From Vallitalea okinawensis (lineage in GTDB: Bacteria > Bacillota > Clostridia > Lachnospirales > PQDH01), in NCBI RefSeq assembly GCF_002964605.1, contig NZ_PQDH01000001.1, positions 1,054,001-1,118,000 on the forward strand: a DNA stretch of 64,000 bases. Direction: 5' to 3'. The notes under the pieces were generated by a model. The model saw only the letters and a program-made list of their open reading frames with translations, did not search any database and was not told where the DNA came from. Positions 24,655-33,865 of the stretch are shown here, one piece after another; positions within the stretch are counted from its first letter, which is position 1, and every line of letters begins with the position of its first letter. A program made the translations under genes and the position numbers.

Positions 24655-27042
24655 TTAACCCATGATTACCTCGATCTTGTGTCCTTTATTATCTTTAAAA
24701 TCTGGTAATATGTTTCCTTCAATAGGATTACCGTCTACATAAATTACTTTAATCCCCTTACTCACATGTACTGAATTATCAACAGAAATGTGGTAGGTTG
24801 CATTTCTGAATTGACGTGTATATGAATAACCATCCCAGTCTTTTGGAATGCTAGGATCAATTAAAAGCCCTTCATAAGTGGGTCGTACCCCTAAAATCCA
24901 TTGTGTACCTACACGATGAAGCCATTGGGATGATCCTGTGTACCATGTCCAGCCACCTCTACCAAAGTAAGGAGACAAAGGACCGTCTGAATTACCTGGT
25001 GTTACATAGGGTTCTGACATATAGGCATCTGGGTCGTCAGAACGATTTGGCGGACATATACGTTTGTATGCTTCATAGGCCAACTCTGGTTCTCCTATCA
25101 TCGTATAAGCCCAGACTGCCCATGTGGCTGCATGTGTATAAACCCCACCATTTTCACGCAATCCAGGAGCATAACGCGTTATATAACCGATATCTCTTCG
25201 TACCTTACTATAAGCTGGGTATAAAAGTAACGTACCATAATCCTTTAATAAGTACTTAGTTACACCTTCCATCACTTTTTGGGAGCACTCTTTATCAGCT
25301 ACACCACTCATGACTGCCCATATTTGCGGATTTAAGAAGATTTGTCCTTCATCATTTTCTTCGGAACCTACCTTAAGTCCTTCATCAGTGGTTGCTTGCA
25401 AATACCACTTTCCATCCCATCCATACTTATTGATGCTTACTTTCATAGCTTCATTTACACCTTTACATTTTTCTGCAAAAGCCTGATCACCTTTATCTAT
25501 TGCTAGAGGTATAAATTCTGTTAAAATCATATACAAGAATTCTCCAACCCAGAAGCTTTCACCTTTCCAGTCTTGTCCTATAGCACTTAGACCATCATTC
25601 CAATCATGATCACCCATTAAAGGTATTCCACGAGGACTAAATCGCTGGAATACTCTTTCAATAGCTCGTTTACAATGCTCATAAACAGTAGCTTCACCAC
25701 CATCTAAAAAAGGAACAACTTCGTCTAATACTGAGAAATCTTTGGTCTCTTTTAGGTAAGCATCAAGGATAAATGGTAACCATAATAAATCATCAGAACA
25801 CTTGGTTCTTGGTCCACCACCGCGTATAGTGAACCACCAATGAAGAACATCACCTTCTTGGAATTGTTGCCCTGCATGCATTAAAATTTGTTTTCTGGTG
25901 TATTCTGGTTGATTAATGAGAAATATTTGAGAATCCTGTAGTTGATCACGGTAGCCAAAGCCAGCACTTGTTTGGTAGTAAGCTGATTTTCCCCATAGGC
26001 GGCATGAAATTGACTGATACTTTAGCCATATATTAGTCATAATATTCATAGCCTCATCAGGTGTATTTATTTTTTCTGTATCAATAAACTGAGTCCAGAA
26101 ATGATGAACTTCTTCAAATGCCTTTTTTGAAGCTTCTACACTACTATACTTTTTTGCTAATTCCTTTGGGTCTTCTTTATCTTTCTGTCCTGCTCCAATG
26201 GTAAAGACAATGGTTTTACTTTCTCCAGGATTTAAGACTACTTCCACCTGTAGAGAAGCTGCTGCATCAACAAAGCGTCCAGTTCTCATAGCTAATTGAT
26301 CATCTTTCATAGCTGCTGGTGATGCTTCTTGTCCATACATACCGATGAAAGATTCTTTATCTCCATCATAGGATTTAGGCTCTTCACTCACTGCATGGAA
26401 TGCTGTATAGTCCCAATCAAGGTTATTACTACGACCTTTTTCATCTTTAAATCCCCATAAATATTTATTAACAAGCAGACCGTTAATGTCCTGATTATAT
26501 TCTGAATCGATAAAAATTTTGTGGAACTCTCTATGTTCATCTGGTGCAAATCCTAAGCCCCATTCAAAATAGGAAGATACATCTAATGCTCGTCTACAAT
26601 TACTGTCATTCTTAAGAGTCACTTCCATTATTTCTACAGGAGCATTTGGTACAACAAACACCTTCATTTCACTGTTAATATTATTTACTTTTTGACGAAA
26701 AATGGAGTATCCAATTCCATGTCTAACCTCGTAGTACTCATAATCAGCCATAACAGGTTTCCATGCAGCTGACCAAAATTCTTTTGTTTCAATATCACGA
26801 ATATAGACATATTTCCCCCATGGGTCTTTAATAATATCTTGCATAGTTCGTGTAATTCTATTTTGTCCCGCATTCCCTCTCCAAGAATAACCTCCACCAG
26901 TTTGCGACACCATAAAACCATAATCACCATTACTGATAATATTTGCCCATGGCTTTGGCGTTCTAGGGTTTGTTATAACATATTCTCTGCCATCTTGGGT
27001 AAAATAACCATATTTATTCTCAAACTTTTTTACTTCTGACAT
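24655..27042 (-). CDS. GH94 sugar phosphorylase (cellobiose/chitobiose phosphorylase family)
   Basis: Cytoplasmic enzyme that cleaves an imported beta-linked disaccharide or oligosaccharide with phosphate, saving one ATP. At 795 aa it has the full GH94 architecture: N-terminal beta-sandwich (about 1-275), helical linker, (alpha/alpha)6 barrel and C-terminal jelly roll. The catalytic-acid motif DWND (480-483, Asp483) is intact, with TSAGFGYRDQLQD (358-370) at the active site and HWWFTIRGGGPRTKCSDD (401-418) near the phosphate site. It is the last gene of an operon with ABC permeases and a binding protein. Cellobiose, chitobiose and laminaribiose specificities cannot be separated by eye. Confidence 0.92.
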   Translation of the reverse strand: MSEVKKFENKYGYFTQDGREYVITNPRTPKPWANIISNGDYGFMVSQTGGGYSWRGNAGQNRITRTMQDIIKDPWGKYVYIRDIETKEFWSAAWKPVMADYEYYEVRHGIGYSIFRQKVNNINSEMKVFVVPNAPVEIMEVTLKNDSNCRRALDVSSYFEWGLGFAPDEHREFHKIFIDSEYNQDINGLLVNKYLWGFKDEKGRSNNLDWDYTAFHAVSEEPKSYDGDKESFIGMYGQEASPAAMKDDQLAMRTGRFVDAAASLQVEVVLNPGESKTIVFTIGAGQKDKEDPKELAKKYSSVEASKKAFEEVHHFWTQFIDTEKINTPDEAMNIMTNIWLKYQSISCRLWGKSAYYQTSAGFGYRDQLQDSQIFLINQPEYTRKQILMHAGQQFQEGDVLHWWFTIRGGGPRTKCSDDLLWLPFILDAYLKETKDFSVLDEVVPFLDGGEATVYEHCKRAIERVFQRFSPRGIPLMGDHDWNDGLSAIGQDWKGESFWVGEFLYMILTEFIPLAIDKGDQAFAEKCKGVNEAMKVSINKYGWDGKWYLQATTDEGLKVGSEENDEGQIFLNPQIWAVMSGVADKECSQKVMEGVTKYLLKDYGTLLLYPAYSKVRRDIGYITRYAPGLRENGGVYTHAATWAVWAYTMIGEPELAYEAYKRICPPNRSDDPDAYMSEPYVTPGNSDGPLSPYFGRGGWTWYTGSSQWLHRVGTQWILGVRPTYEGLLIDPSIPKDWDGYSYTRQFRNATYHISVDNSVHVSKGIKVIYVDGNPIEGNILPDFKDNKGHKIEVIMG

Positions 27043-27108
27043 CTTTATTCTCCCCTATTCTATTTCAATTCACTTTAATCTCCTTAATGAATGGCTGGAT
27101 TAGTTTAG

Positions 27109-27636
27109 TTAATCCATCTCAAGTTGTTCAATTTTTTGAATAGCTTCATTAACCATTGCCTTATCATATACAAAAGCATCTTTCACTATTGTATAGATCT
27201 CTATTGCCTTATTCATTTCATTCTGTTCTTCATATAATTCGCCAACTCGTATCAAAATTTCAGGCAGATATCTGTTATCCAGTTGGAAATAGGATTTAAA
27301 TGCATCTTTCCCCATACCAAGATCAATTTTCTCATTGATAATATGATCGATCTGAAGTTCTGCCTCTAAATAAATATTGGGCTTTGGTATAGCATAAGGG
27401 CTATCCCATATCTCCAAAGCTTGCTGCAATCCTCCTTGGTAGATATAACCCGATTCATCCTCTTTCAGTACCCTTTTTCCTTTTATAGCTACAATATAGT
27501 CACCTTTTTCAAAATTACTCATAGCCATTTCATAATATTCTTTTGAACGGTTATATGACTGAAGCCAAACCCAACTATATGAAACAATAATAAATCCTAA
27601 TATGATTAAAACTAAGCGTAACTGTTGTTTTAACAT
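27109..27636 (-). CDS. Membrane-anchored TPR-like protein in the GH94 transport operon
   Basis: A 175-aa protein with one N-terminal membrane helix (about 8-26) and an outside or cytoplasmic helical part. Pairs such as YYEMAMSNFEKGDYIVAI and LIRVGELYEEQNEMNKAI resemble TPR helices, so a protein-protein contact role is plausible. It starts 12 bp after the MalG-type permease gene and precedes the phosphorylase gene, so it is co-transcribed with the importer. I do not recognise a specific family; an accessory role for the transporter is only inference from position. Confidence 0.72.
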   Translation of the reverse strand: MLKQQLRLVLIILGFIIVSYSWVWLQSYNRSKEYYEMAMSNFEKGDYIVAIKGKRVLKEDESGYIYQGGLQQALEIWDSPYAIPKPNIYLEAELQIDHIINEKIDLGMGKDAFKSYFQLDNRYLPEILIRVGELYEEQNEMNKAIEIYTIVKDAFVYDKAMVNEAIQKIEQLEMD

Positions 27637-27648
27637 GTCTCATCACTC

Positions 27649-28524
27649 CTATTTCAATCCCACTCCTGTAAATGCCTTTATAAAATTCTTTTGCATGAAA
27701 AAGAAAACAATTACAACAGGAAGGGTAATTAACGTGGTAGCTGCCCATATTTGTTCTAAGTTTTCACCTGGAATAGAGCTTTGAAACTTAAAAAGAGCTA
27801 ATTGTAATGTCATAAGTGACTCGTCTCTAATATAAAGTAATGGTCCAAAAAAGTCATTCCATGCTCCCATAAAAGTTAGTATAGCTACTGTGGATAAAGC
27901 AGGTTTAGCCATGGGTAAAACCACCTTCCAAAATACCAACCACTCTGAACTACCATCAATTCTGGCAGCTTCTAAATAAGCATCCTCTATTTGCGTCATA
28001 AACTGCATCATCAAAAAAATATTATAAGCACTTATTGCTGCAGGTATAATAAGAACACGGTATGTATTTACCCATTCCCAATTGTACATCATCATGTATG
28101 TAGGTATGAGTAATAAAATACCTGGAATCATCATTGAGGCCAATATTATTTTCGTTAGAATTTCTTTTTCTGGGATATCGCACTTAACAATACCATATGC
28201 TACCATGGACGCAAAAATCGTATTCAACAATGTAATACTACCAGCAACAAAAATGGTGTTAGCAAATAATCTTGGTATATTTAATGTTTGAAAAACCCCA
28301 ATATAACCTCTAAAAGATAACTCTGTTGGAAATGCATTAGGTTGATGCATAATTTCAGGACCAGTTTTAAAAGAATTCATAATCATAAAAGCAAAGGGAT
28401 ACATGACAACAAAAAGCCCTAGAATTAATAACGTATAAATAATAACCATTTTAGGTTTTACTTTTTTTATTGGAGTTCGATCTTTTTGCTTGTTCTTTGT
28501 CGGTTTACTTAAATTATTGAGCAT
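27649..28524 (-). CDS. CUT1 sugar ABC permease, MalG type
   Basis: Second permease (291 aa) of the importer feeding the GH94 phosphorylase. A basic, Lys-rich N-terminus precedes six membrane helices; the EAA loop is around 182-198 (YLEAARIDGSSEWLVFW). Its ATG overlaps the stop of the MalF-type gene (TAATG), implying translational coupling. Confidence 0.93.
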   Translation of the reverse strand: MLNNLSKPTKNKQKDRTPIKKVKPKMVIIYTLLILGLFVVMYPFAFMIMNSFKTGPEIMHQPNAFPTELSFRGYIGVFQTLNIPRLFANTIFVAGSITLLNTIFASMVAYGIVKCDIPEKEILTKIILASMMIPGILLLIPTYMMMYNWEWVNTYRVLIIPAAISAYNIFLMMQFMTQIEDAYLEAARIDGSSEWLVFWKVVLPMAKPALSTVAILTFMGAWNDFFGPLLYIRDESLMTLQLALFKFQSSIPGENLEQIWAATTLITLPVVIVFFFMQKNFIKAFTGVGLK

Positions 28525-29432
28525 TATTTGATCGCCTCCTCTTTATTTGAATTTAATATTTTCATTTGTAACATTGTTAGTGTGTATATCAATAAAGCCA
28601 ACAGCAACCCTATCGCTGCTGCACTACCCATTTGCATTTTATCGAATCCTTTAGCATAAAGATACATGACTGGAGTTAACCCTGAATTGTAAGGTCCACC
28701 AAGTAAATCAAAGTTCATGAATACTTCCGTAAACATTTGTAGTCCATTTATAATATTCATCGTTAATACAAATATGATCTGTGGTTTTAACAAGGGTAAA
28801 GTTATTTTAAAGAGCTTCTTAAACCACCCTGCCCCATCTATATCTGCAGCCTCATATACATTTTGATTAATGGAAGCAAGTCCTCCAAGAAAAATAATCA
28901 TCTGTACTCCAAACCATTTCCAACTATTAAATATCGCTAATATCGGCATCGGTAACCACTTACTGAACCGCCAAAAGACCGGCTCTTTAATGATTTCCCA
29001 TTTCATCATTAAGGACTGAAGGGGTCCTTGAGGACTGGAAACAAAATTAAAAAGTACCATCGCTACAGTTATTGATGTTATAACAGGCAAAAAGTAGATA
29101 GTCCGAAATAGAGAACCAGCTACTGTAATTTCTTTAAGTAACAATGCAAAAGTTAATCCAATAACAAAGGTTAAGGTTATAAAAATGATTTGATTATAAA
29201 AAATATTAAAAACAGATTTCCAGAATAACTCATCCGTTGCTGCTGTAACCCAATTCTCAAAACCTACAAATTGTGCTTTCTCTGGTTCTAATAAATTAAT
29301 CTTTTGAAAGCTATTCTTAAAGGCAAGAAAAATTGGATAAACTTGAAACACAGCAAAAAAGAGAATAAAGGGTGATATAAAGAAATAACCCCATTTTTGT
29401 TTATTTGATAGCTTTAGCTTTCTTCCTCTCAT
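28524..29432 (-). CDS. CUT1 sugar ABC permease, MalF type
   Basis: First permease (302 aa) of the importer, with six helices and the EAA loop NVYEAADIDGAGWFKK around 208-223. The frame opens at 29465, but AAAGGA 9 nt before the ATG at 29432 and a hairpin (29464-29481) overlapping the upstream part show that translation starts at 29432 (MRGRKLKLSNK). It is coupled by overlap to the MalG-type gene. Confidence 0.9.
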   Translation of the reverse strand: MRGRKLKLSNKQKWGYFFISPFILFFAVFQVYPIFLAFKNSFQKINLLEPEKAQFVGFENWVTAATDELFWKSVFNIFYNQIIFITLTFVIGLTFALLLKEITVAGSLFRTIYFLPVITSITVAMVLFNFVSSPQGPLQSLMMKWEIIKEPVFWRFSKWLPMPILAIFNSWKWFGVQMIIFLGGLASINQNVYEAADIDGAGWFKKLFKITLPLLKPQIIFVLTMNIINGLQMFTEVFMNFDLLGGPYNSGLTPVMYLYAKGFDKMQMGSAAAIGLLLALLIYTLTMLQMKILNSNKEEAIK

Positions 29433-29463
29433 TGCTTTCATTCCTTTCAAGAAAAATGCCTGC

Positions 29464-29481
29464 AACTTCCTTTAGGAAGTT
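29464..29481 (-). other. Intercistronic hairpin after the binding-protein gene
   Basis: AACTTCC (29464-29470) and GGAAGTT (29475-29481) form a 7-bp stem with a TTTA loop, 24 bp after the binding-protein stop. It probably raises the level of binding protein over permeases. Confidence 0.5.
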
Positions 29482-29504
29482 AAAGGAAATTACAGACAAC
29501 ATTA

Positions 29505-30869
29505 TTATTTCGTCAATACTTCTCTAGCCTTCTCAGCAGCCTTATTTACCGCTTCTTCAGATGATATTTTTTGTTCAATCACTGTTTCTACATAAACTTG
29601 TTGAATAATATTGGCTACTTCATCTAGTTCTGCTATAGGTTCGTTTGGAAGGGTGTTTTGGAGCTGATCAACAAATGGTTTTGCTTCTGGACGTTGGAAG
29701 TATGGATCATTCACTAATGATTTCAGTGTTGGTAATTGACCTAGAGCCTTACATGCAGCTAAGTTATATTCATCTCTCATAAGAAATTTCACAAATTCCC
29801 ATGCAATCTTTTCTTGCTCCGGATTACTCTTAAAAATCATTAAGGCGCGACCATCTAAGGTTGACCAATGGGTATCACCTTCTTTAGGTGTAGGAATTGG
29901 TGCAACTCCTACGTCTTCACCTATTACCATAGGTTCACCCTGGGCTTCTTTTAAGTTAGCCTTCCACCCATAGCCAAACTGCAACCACATACCCACATTT
30001 CTAGCAAAGAAATTATTCTCCATTGTTGGAGGTGCTAATTCCTGTGCACTTCTTATAAAATCAAAAAATTCCACCATATGGGCATCCGGTTGATCAAATA
30101 CGATATCTGTGCCATATTCATTAAATAATTGATATCGACCATCATTCATGTTATAGTATATTTGTGATAACATGGTCCAGTACCATCCACCCCATGCCAA
30201 TGCGTCATTCCAGAAAATTGTACCGTAGACGTCGGAACCGTCTTCTCTGTTAGGTAGTTCATCAATTTTCTTGGCTGCTTCTAAAAATTCGTCAAAGGTT
30301 TGTGGTGGATTCTCTGGATCTAATCCAGCTTCTCTAAAAAGTTCTTTATTATAAATCATTAATTGGGTTGTTGCATTCCAAGGAACGTAATAAACCCCAT
30401 CAAAATTTCGCATTACATAATTCTCACTGATACGGTCAAAAACTTCATTGTAATCGTCAAATTCTTCATAATTAACTAAATTGCCTGTTTTTGAATACTT
30501 CGCAGGTTGATAGCCAAACACCCCTGCATAAATATCTGGTGCATCTCCAGCCGCAATGCGTGTATCCACATTTTGATCATCAGACAATGTTACAGATACA
30601 TTAGGATACTCATTTTGAAAATAAGGTACTATTTCATTTTTCATAAAATCGATATAGTCACCTGATGGGAGCGCTATAGAAATTTCTCCTTCAAAATCCT
30701 CTTTACTGATTTCTTTTTCATTAACTAGGTCTTGACTATGATTGTCAGTAGTACTAGATCCCTCAGTCTTTGTGGTATCGCTAGGCTTATCTTGGCTACA
30801 ACCCACAAAAACACTGCTTAGTAAACTTATTGTCAGTACTAATGCAATGATTTTTCTCACTTTCTTCAT
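29505..30869 (-). CDS. Sugar-binding lipoprotein of the GH94-linked importer
   Basis: Solute-binding protein (454 aa) with a lipobox FVGC after a typical signal peptide, a Ser/Thr-rich linker (about 26-50) and an SBP_bac fold. It would bind the disaccharide or oligosaccharide that the GH94 enzyme later phosphorolyses. SD AGGAGG is well placed. It lies 54 bp after the LacI-type regulator gene, with no promoter visible between them, so the operon appears to run from 31919 to 24655. Confidence 0.92.
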   Translation of the reverse strand: MKKVRKIIALVLTISLLSSVFVGCSQDKPSDTTKTEGSSTTDNHSQDLVNEKEISKEDFEGEISIALPSGDYIDFMKNEIVPYFQNEYPNVSVTLSDDQNVDTRIAAGDAPDIYAGVFGYQPAKYSKTGNLVNYEEFDDYNEVFDRISENYVMRNFDGVYYVPWNATTQLMIYNKELFREAGLDPENPPQTFDEFLEAAKKIDELPNREDGSDVYGTIFWNDALAWGGWYWTMLSQIYYNMNDGRYQLFNEYGTDIVFDQPDAHMVEFFDFIRSAQELAPPTMENNFFARNVGMWLQFGYGWKANLKEAQGEPMVIGEDVGVAPIPTPKEGDTHWSTLDGRALMIFKSNPEQEKIAWEFVKFLMRDEYNLAACKALGQLPTLKSLVNDPYFQRPEAKPFVDQLQNTLPNEPIAELDEVANIIQQVYVETVIEQKISSEEAVNKAAEKAREVLTK

Positions 30870-30923
30870 TATGATTCCTCCTGAAAGTTAATTTTTTTGG
30901 CATTTGCCATATGTATAAAAAGT

Positions 30924-31919
30924 CTATGACCTATAGCCACAAGACTCTCTAACAATTAATTTGGTAGGTAAGACAATGGTTTCTGCAAAGTAATCTTGCT
31001 GCAAAGCTTGAAATACAATCTGTGCAGCTAAGCTTCCTAATTCATACTTAGGATGTCTAACTGTTGTTAATGAAGGATTAACATATGAAGCTAATTGTAT
31101 GTCATCAAATCCAACAATAGCGATATTCTCTGGTACTTTTATTTCAGCCTCATGAAGCGCTTGTAAAGCACCTATTGCCATCTCATCATTAGCTGAGAAG
31201 ATTGCCTCAGGTAACTCACCACTAGCCAGCATCATTTTCATGGCTTGATAACCACCTTGTTCAGTGAAATTTCCTTGTATAACCCAACGAGGATTATCAA
31301 TTAAATCATTTTCTTGTAATGCTTTTTGATATCCTAGTATACGTTTCTCATTATCATAAGAATTACTTGGTCCAGTTAAGCAGCCTATTTTCTTATACCC
31401 CAGTTTAATTAAATGAGTCATCGCTTCAAAAGCTCCTGTTAAATTATCGATGAGTACACTATAGACGTGTTGACCTTTCAATTCCCGATCTAATAGTACA
31501 ATGGGAAAATCTTTACTAGCAACTTGTAGTATGAGTTCATCAGATATTGATGCGCCTGAAAGTATGATGGCACTATCCACTCTATTTTCCTCTAAATATC
31601 GGCGAGCCGTGCTTTTCTCTCCCCCATATGTGCTACAAGCAACTAAATCATAACCATGTGAATAGACAACTTCTTCAACACCTTTAATCACTTGATTATA
31701 AAATGGACCTGCAAGTTCGTTTAAAAATAATCCTATGGTTTCTGTTTTCTGCTTCTTCAAATTTCGAGCATAGGCATTAGGTCGATAATTAAGTTCTTCT
31801 GCAACTTTTAATACCTTTTGCTTAGTCTCTTCACTTACCCTGGGGTCATTATGTAAGGCATAAGATACTGTTGAAATTGCAAACCCTGCTTTTTTTGCTA
31901 TATCTTTTATTGTTGCCAT
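30924..31919 (-). CDS. LacI-family regulator of the GH94 oligosaccharide operon
   Basis: Repressor of 331 aa with the N-terminal helix-turn-helix ATIKDIAKKAGFAISTVSYA (2-21), hinge NYRPNAYARNLK and a sugar-binding effector domain. The frame opens at 31928, but AGAGAGGTGATG before the ATG at 31919 sets the start. It is the first gene of the operon. Three copies of the perfect palindrome GAAACGTTTC stand upstream (31936, 32075, 32173); the nearest is only 16 bp from the start codon, so repression of itself and the operon by roadblock or looping is very likely. Confidence 0.93.
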   Translation of the reverse strand: MATIKDIAKKAGFAISTVSYALHNDPRVSEETKQKVLKVAEELNYRPNAYARNLKKQKTETIGLFLNELAGPFYNQVIKGVEEVVYSHGYDLVACSTYGGEKSTARRYLEENRVDSAIILSGASISDELILQVASKDFPIVLLDRELKGQHVYSVLIDNLTGAFEAMTHLIKLGYKKIGCLTGPSNSYDNEKRILGYQKALQENDLIDNPRWVIQGNFTEQGGYQAMKMMLASGELPEAIFSANDEMAIGALQALHEAEIKVPENIAIVGFDDIQLASYVNPSLTTVRHPKYELGSLAAQIVFQALQQDYFAETIVLPTKLIVRESCGYRS

Positions 31920-31935
31920 TTGCATCACCTCTCTT

Positions 31936-31945
31936 GAAACGTTTC
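31936..31945. promoter_or_regulatory. LacI-type operator 1 (GAAACGTTTC)
   Basis: Perfect 10-bp CpG-centred palindrome 16 bp upstream of the LacI-family start codon, in the leader. Identical core to operators 2 and 3. Confidence 0.75.
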
Positions 31946-32074
31946 TAATATTATAAGGTATGTATGATCATGAAAACTATTGATTAATGACAATATACTA
32001 CAATCCATGTGTGATTATTAGTAATTTACTTACAAATAATCTTATATCAAAAAGATAACAATATATTATTCATA

Positions 32075-32084
32075 GAAACGTTTC
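32075..32084. promoter_or_regulatory. LacI-type operator 2 (GAAACGTTTC)
   Basis: Identical palindrome 139 bp upstream of operator 1. The 31920-32322 gene-free stretch is otherwise AT-rich without other recognisable structure. Confidence 0.75.
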
Positions 32085-32172
32085 GATAAATATTCAAAAA
32101 AAATTAATTAAGTCAATTTCTCATTAAAATTTTTCATTCGATTCTTACAAATCTTATCAAATAAGCATATTC

Positions 32173-32182
32173 GAAACGTTTC
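32173..32182. promoter_or_regulatory. LacI-type operator 3 (GAAACGTTTC)
   Basis: Third identical palindrome, 98 bp upstream of operator 2 and 141 bp from the end of the HxlR gene. Confidence 0.72.
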
Positions 32183-32322
32183 AATTAATTTCAAATTCAT
32201 TCTAACACATTACATATAATTATTCAATAATTATTTTAAAATTTATCTATTTTTCCTAATACTAAAAATACTTTTTTCTATCTTCTTTATCATTCTTAGA
32301 TTTAGATGGTACTTAGTAAGTT

Positions 32323-32676
32323 TCACTTCACTTTATTAAAGGTTTTAGTTTGTTCTAGCCCCCATATGCACATAAAATCTAATACGGGTTGTAAACTCTT
32401 ACCTTTATCAGTGATTGAATAATCTACTTTAGGGGGTATTTGTTTATAGTCCTTTCTAGATACCAAACCATCATTCACTAATTCTTTTAATTGTTGACTT
32501 AGCATTTTATTGGTGACCGTTGGTATAAATCTTCTAATCTCTCCATATCTCTTTGTCCCTTTTTTTATTAAAAACCATAATATCAGAGGCTTCCACTTTC
32601 CTCCCATAACTGATAAAGTCAATTCAATGCCACAATGTGAACTGGTATAGTCTTCAAAATTTATATCTTCACTCAT
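32323..32676 (-). CDS. HxlR-family winged-helix regulator
   Basis: A 117-aa DNA-binding protein of the HxlR family: CGIELTLSVMGGKWKPLILW (about 15-34), RRYGEIRR-like wing helix and TNKMLSQQLKELVNDGLV recognition region. Cys15 directly before the first helix is at the position used as a redox or electrophile sensor in several HxlR proteins such as HypR. GGAGGAG before the internal ATG at 32676 sets the start (frame opens at 32691). It is divergent from the ArsP-type permease gene, 244 bp away, and is probably its regulator. Confidence 0.9.
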   Translation of the reverse strand: MSEDINFEDYTSSHCGIELTLSVMGGKWKPLILWFLIKKGTKRYGEIRRFIPTVTNKMLSQQLKELVNDGLVSRKDYKQIPPKVDYSITDKGKSLQPVLDFMCIWGLEQTKTFNKVK

Positions 32677-32920
32677 GATTAACTCCTCCATTTCCTAACT
32701 ATGAATTTATCTATTGGCATCCTTATTCTCTATTATTTTTCTATTAATAATCATATCTCTTCTCTTATGATAATTCAATACTAATTCATTTTAATGATCT
32801 TTTTACATTATTACAGTATCTAATTAGTAACTAATCACTTAAAAGTGCGTACTTTACTTATTTATCATATACATTATAATAATATTGCATTCACAATTTT
32901 ATAACTAGGAGGTTGCATTC

Positions 32921-33844
32921 ATGTTTGAAATTAATAACTTATCTGTTGCGCTTGATTTTTTTAAGTTAATAATGGGAGAACTTATCGCATTATTCTTAAT
33001 AATCAGTTTTATTGTGGCACTTTTACAAAGATATATTTCTCAAGAAACTATCAAAAAAATATTAACAAAGCCACCTAAAGGTCTTCAAAATATTATTGGG
33101 GCTGGTTTAGGTGCTGTCACTCCTTTCTGTTCCTGTTCAACCATCCCAATACTAGTAGGATTATTTAAAAGTGGTGCGCCCTTTGGTGGCACTATCTCAT
33201 TTTTAATATCCTCACCAATATTAAATCCCATGATACTCATATTGTTTATGAAGTTCTTTGGAATACAAACAACGATTATCTATTCAATATTCACATTTAT
33301 CTTTGCGGTAGTCATAGGAATCATACTTGAAAAGTTAGGTATGGAAGATCAAATAAAAAATGTGTCTATTAAAGGTGGTCATGGTGGGGATTTAACTTAT
33401 GATGCTATAGTAGGCACAAAAGTCGAAAAACATAAGAGGGTTTTCATTTTAGCACTTAAGGATACTTTGAACTTATTCAAGAAAGTTATACCTTATTTAT
33501 TCATTGGTGCTGGCATCGGAGCATTTATTTATGGGTTCGTACCGGAAGAATTCATTACTAAAGTTGCAGGACCAGATAATTTATTTGCTGTACCTGTTGC
33601 CGCCATTATAGGAGTACCTATGTATGTACGGACTGAGACTATGATTCCTATTGCTAAGGCACTTAACGCTTCTGGTATGAGCATTGGAGCAATAATGGCA
33701 ATAGTCATTGGAGGTGCAGGTGCAAGTATTCCAGAGGTAACACTACTCAATACTATATTTAAAAAGAAAATGGTTATAACCTTTGTTCTTGCCGTTTTCT
33801 TTGTTGCAACAATTACTGGATATATGTTTAATCTTATATTTTAA
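32921..33844 (+). CDS. ArsP/DUF318-type permease
   Basis: A 307-aa inner-membrane permease of the ArsP_1 family (PF03773). It has the hallmark GAVTPFCSCSTIPIL (about 61-75) with paired cysteines in a membrane helix, followed by SPILNPM, repeated in the second half by AIIGVPMYVRTETMIPIAKAL (about 227-247), the usual pseudo-symmetric arrangement. Family members export organoarsenicals or are linked to Cu/Zn handling; the substrate here is open. SD AGGAGG precedes the ATG. The small Cys-containing gene follows 21 bp later. Confidence 0.9.
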   Translation: MFEINNLSVALDFFKLIMGELIALFLIISFIVALLQRYISQETIKKILTKPPKGLQNIIGAGLGAVTPFCSCSTIPILVGLFKSGAPFGGTISFLISSPILNPMILILFMKFFGIQTTIIYSIFTFIFAVVIGIILEKLGMEDQIKNVSIKGGHGGDLTYDAIVGTKVEKHKRVFILALKDTLNLFKKVIPYLFIGAGIGAFIYGFVPEEFITKVAGPDNLFAVPVAAIIGVPMYVRTETMIPIAKALNASGMSIGAIMAIVIGGAGASIPEVTLLNTIFKKKMVITFVLAVFFVATITGYMFNLIF

Positions 33845-33865
33845 ATTTGAAGGAGGTGGACTCAC

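Noticed and set aside
26685-26930. 81-codon minus-strand ORF
   Set aside because: Another frame of the GH94 phosphorylase gene, without SD.
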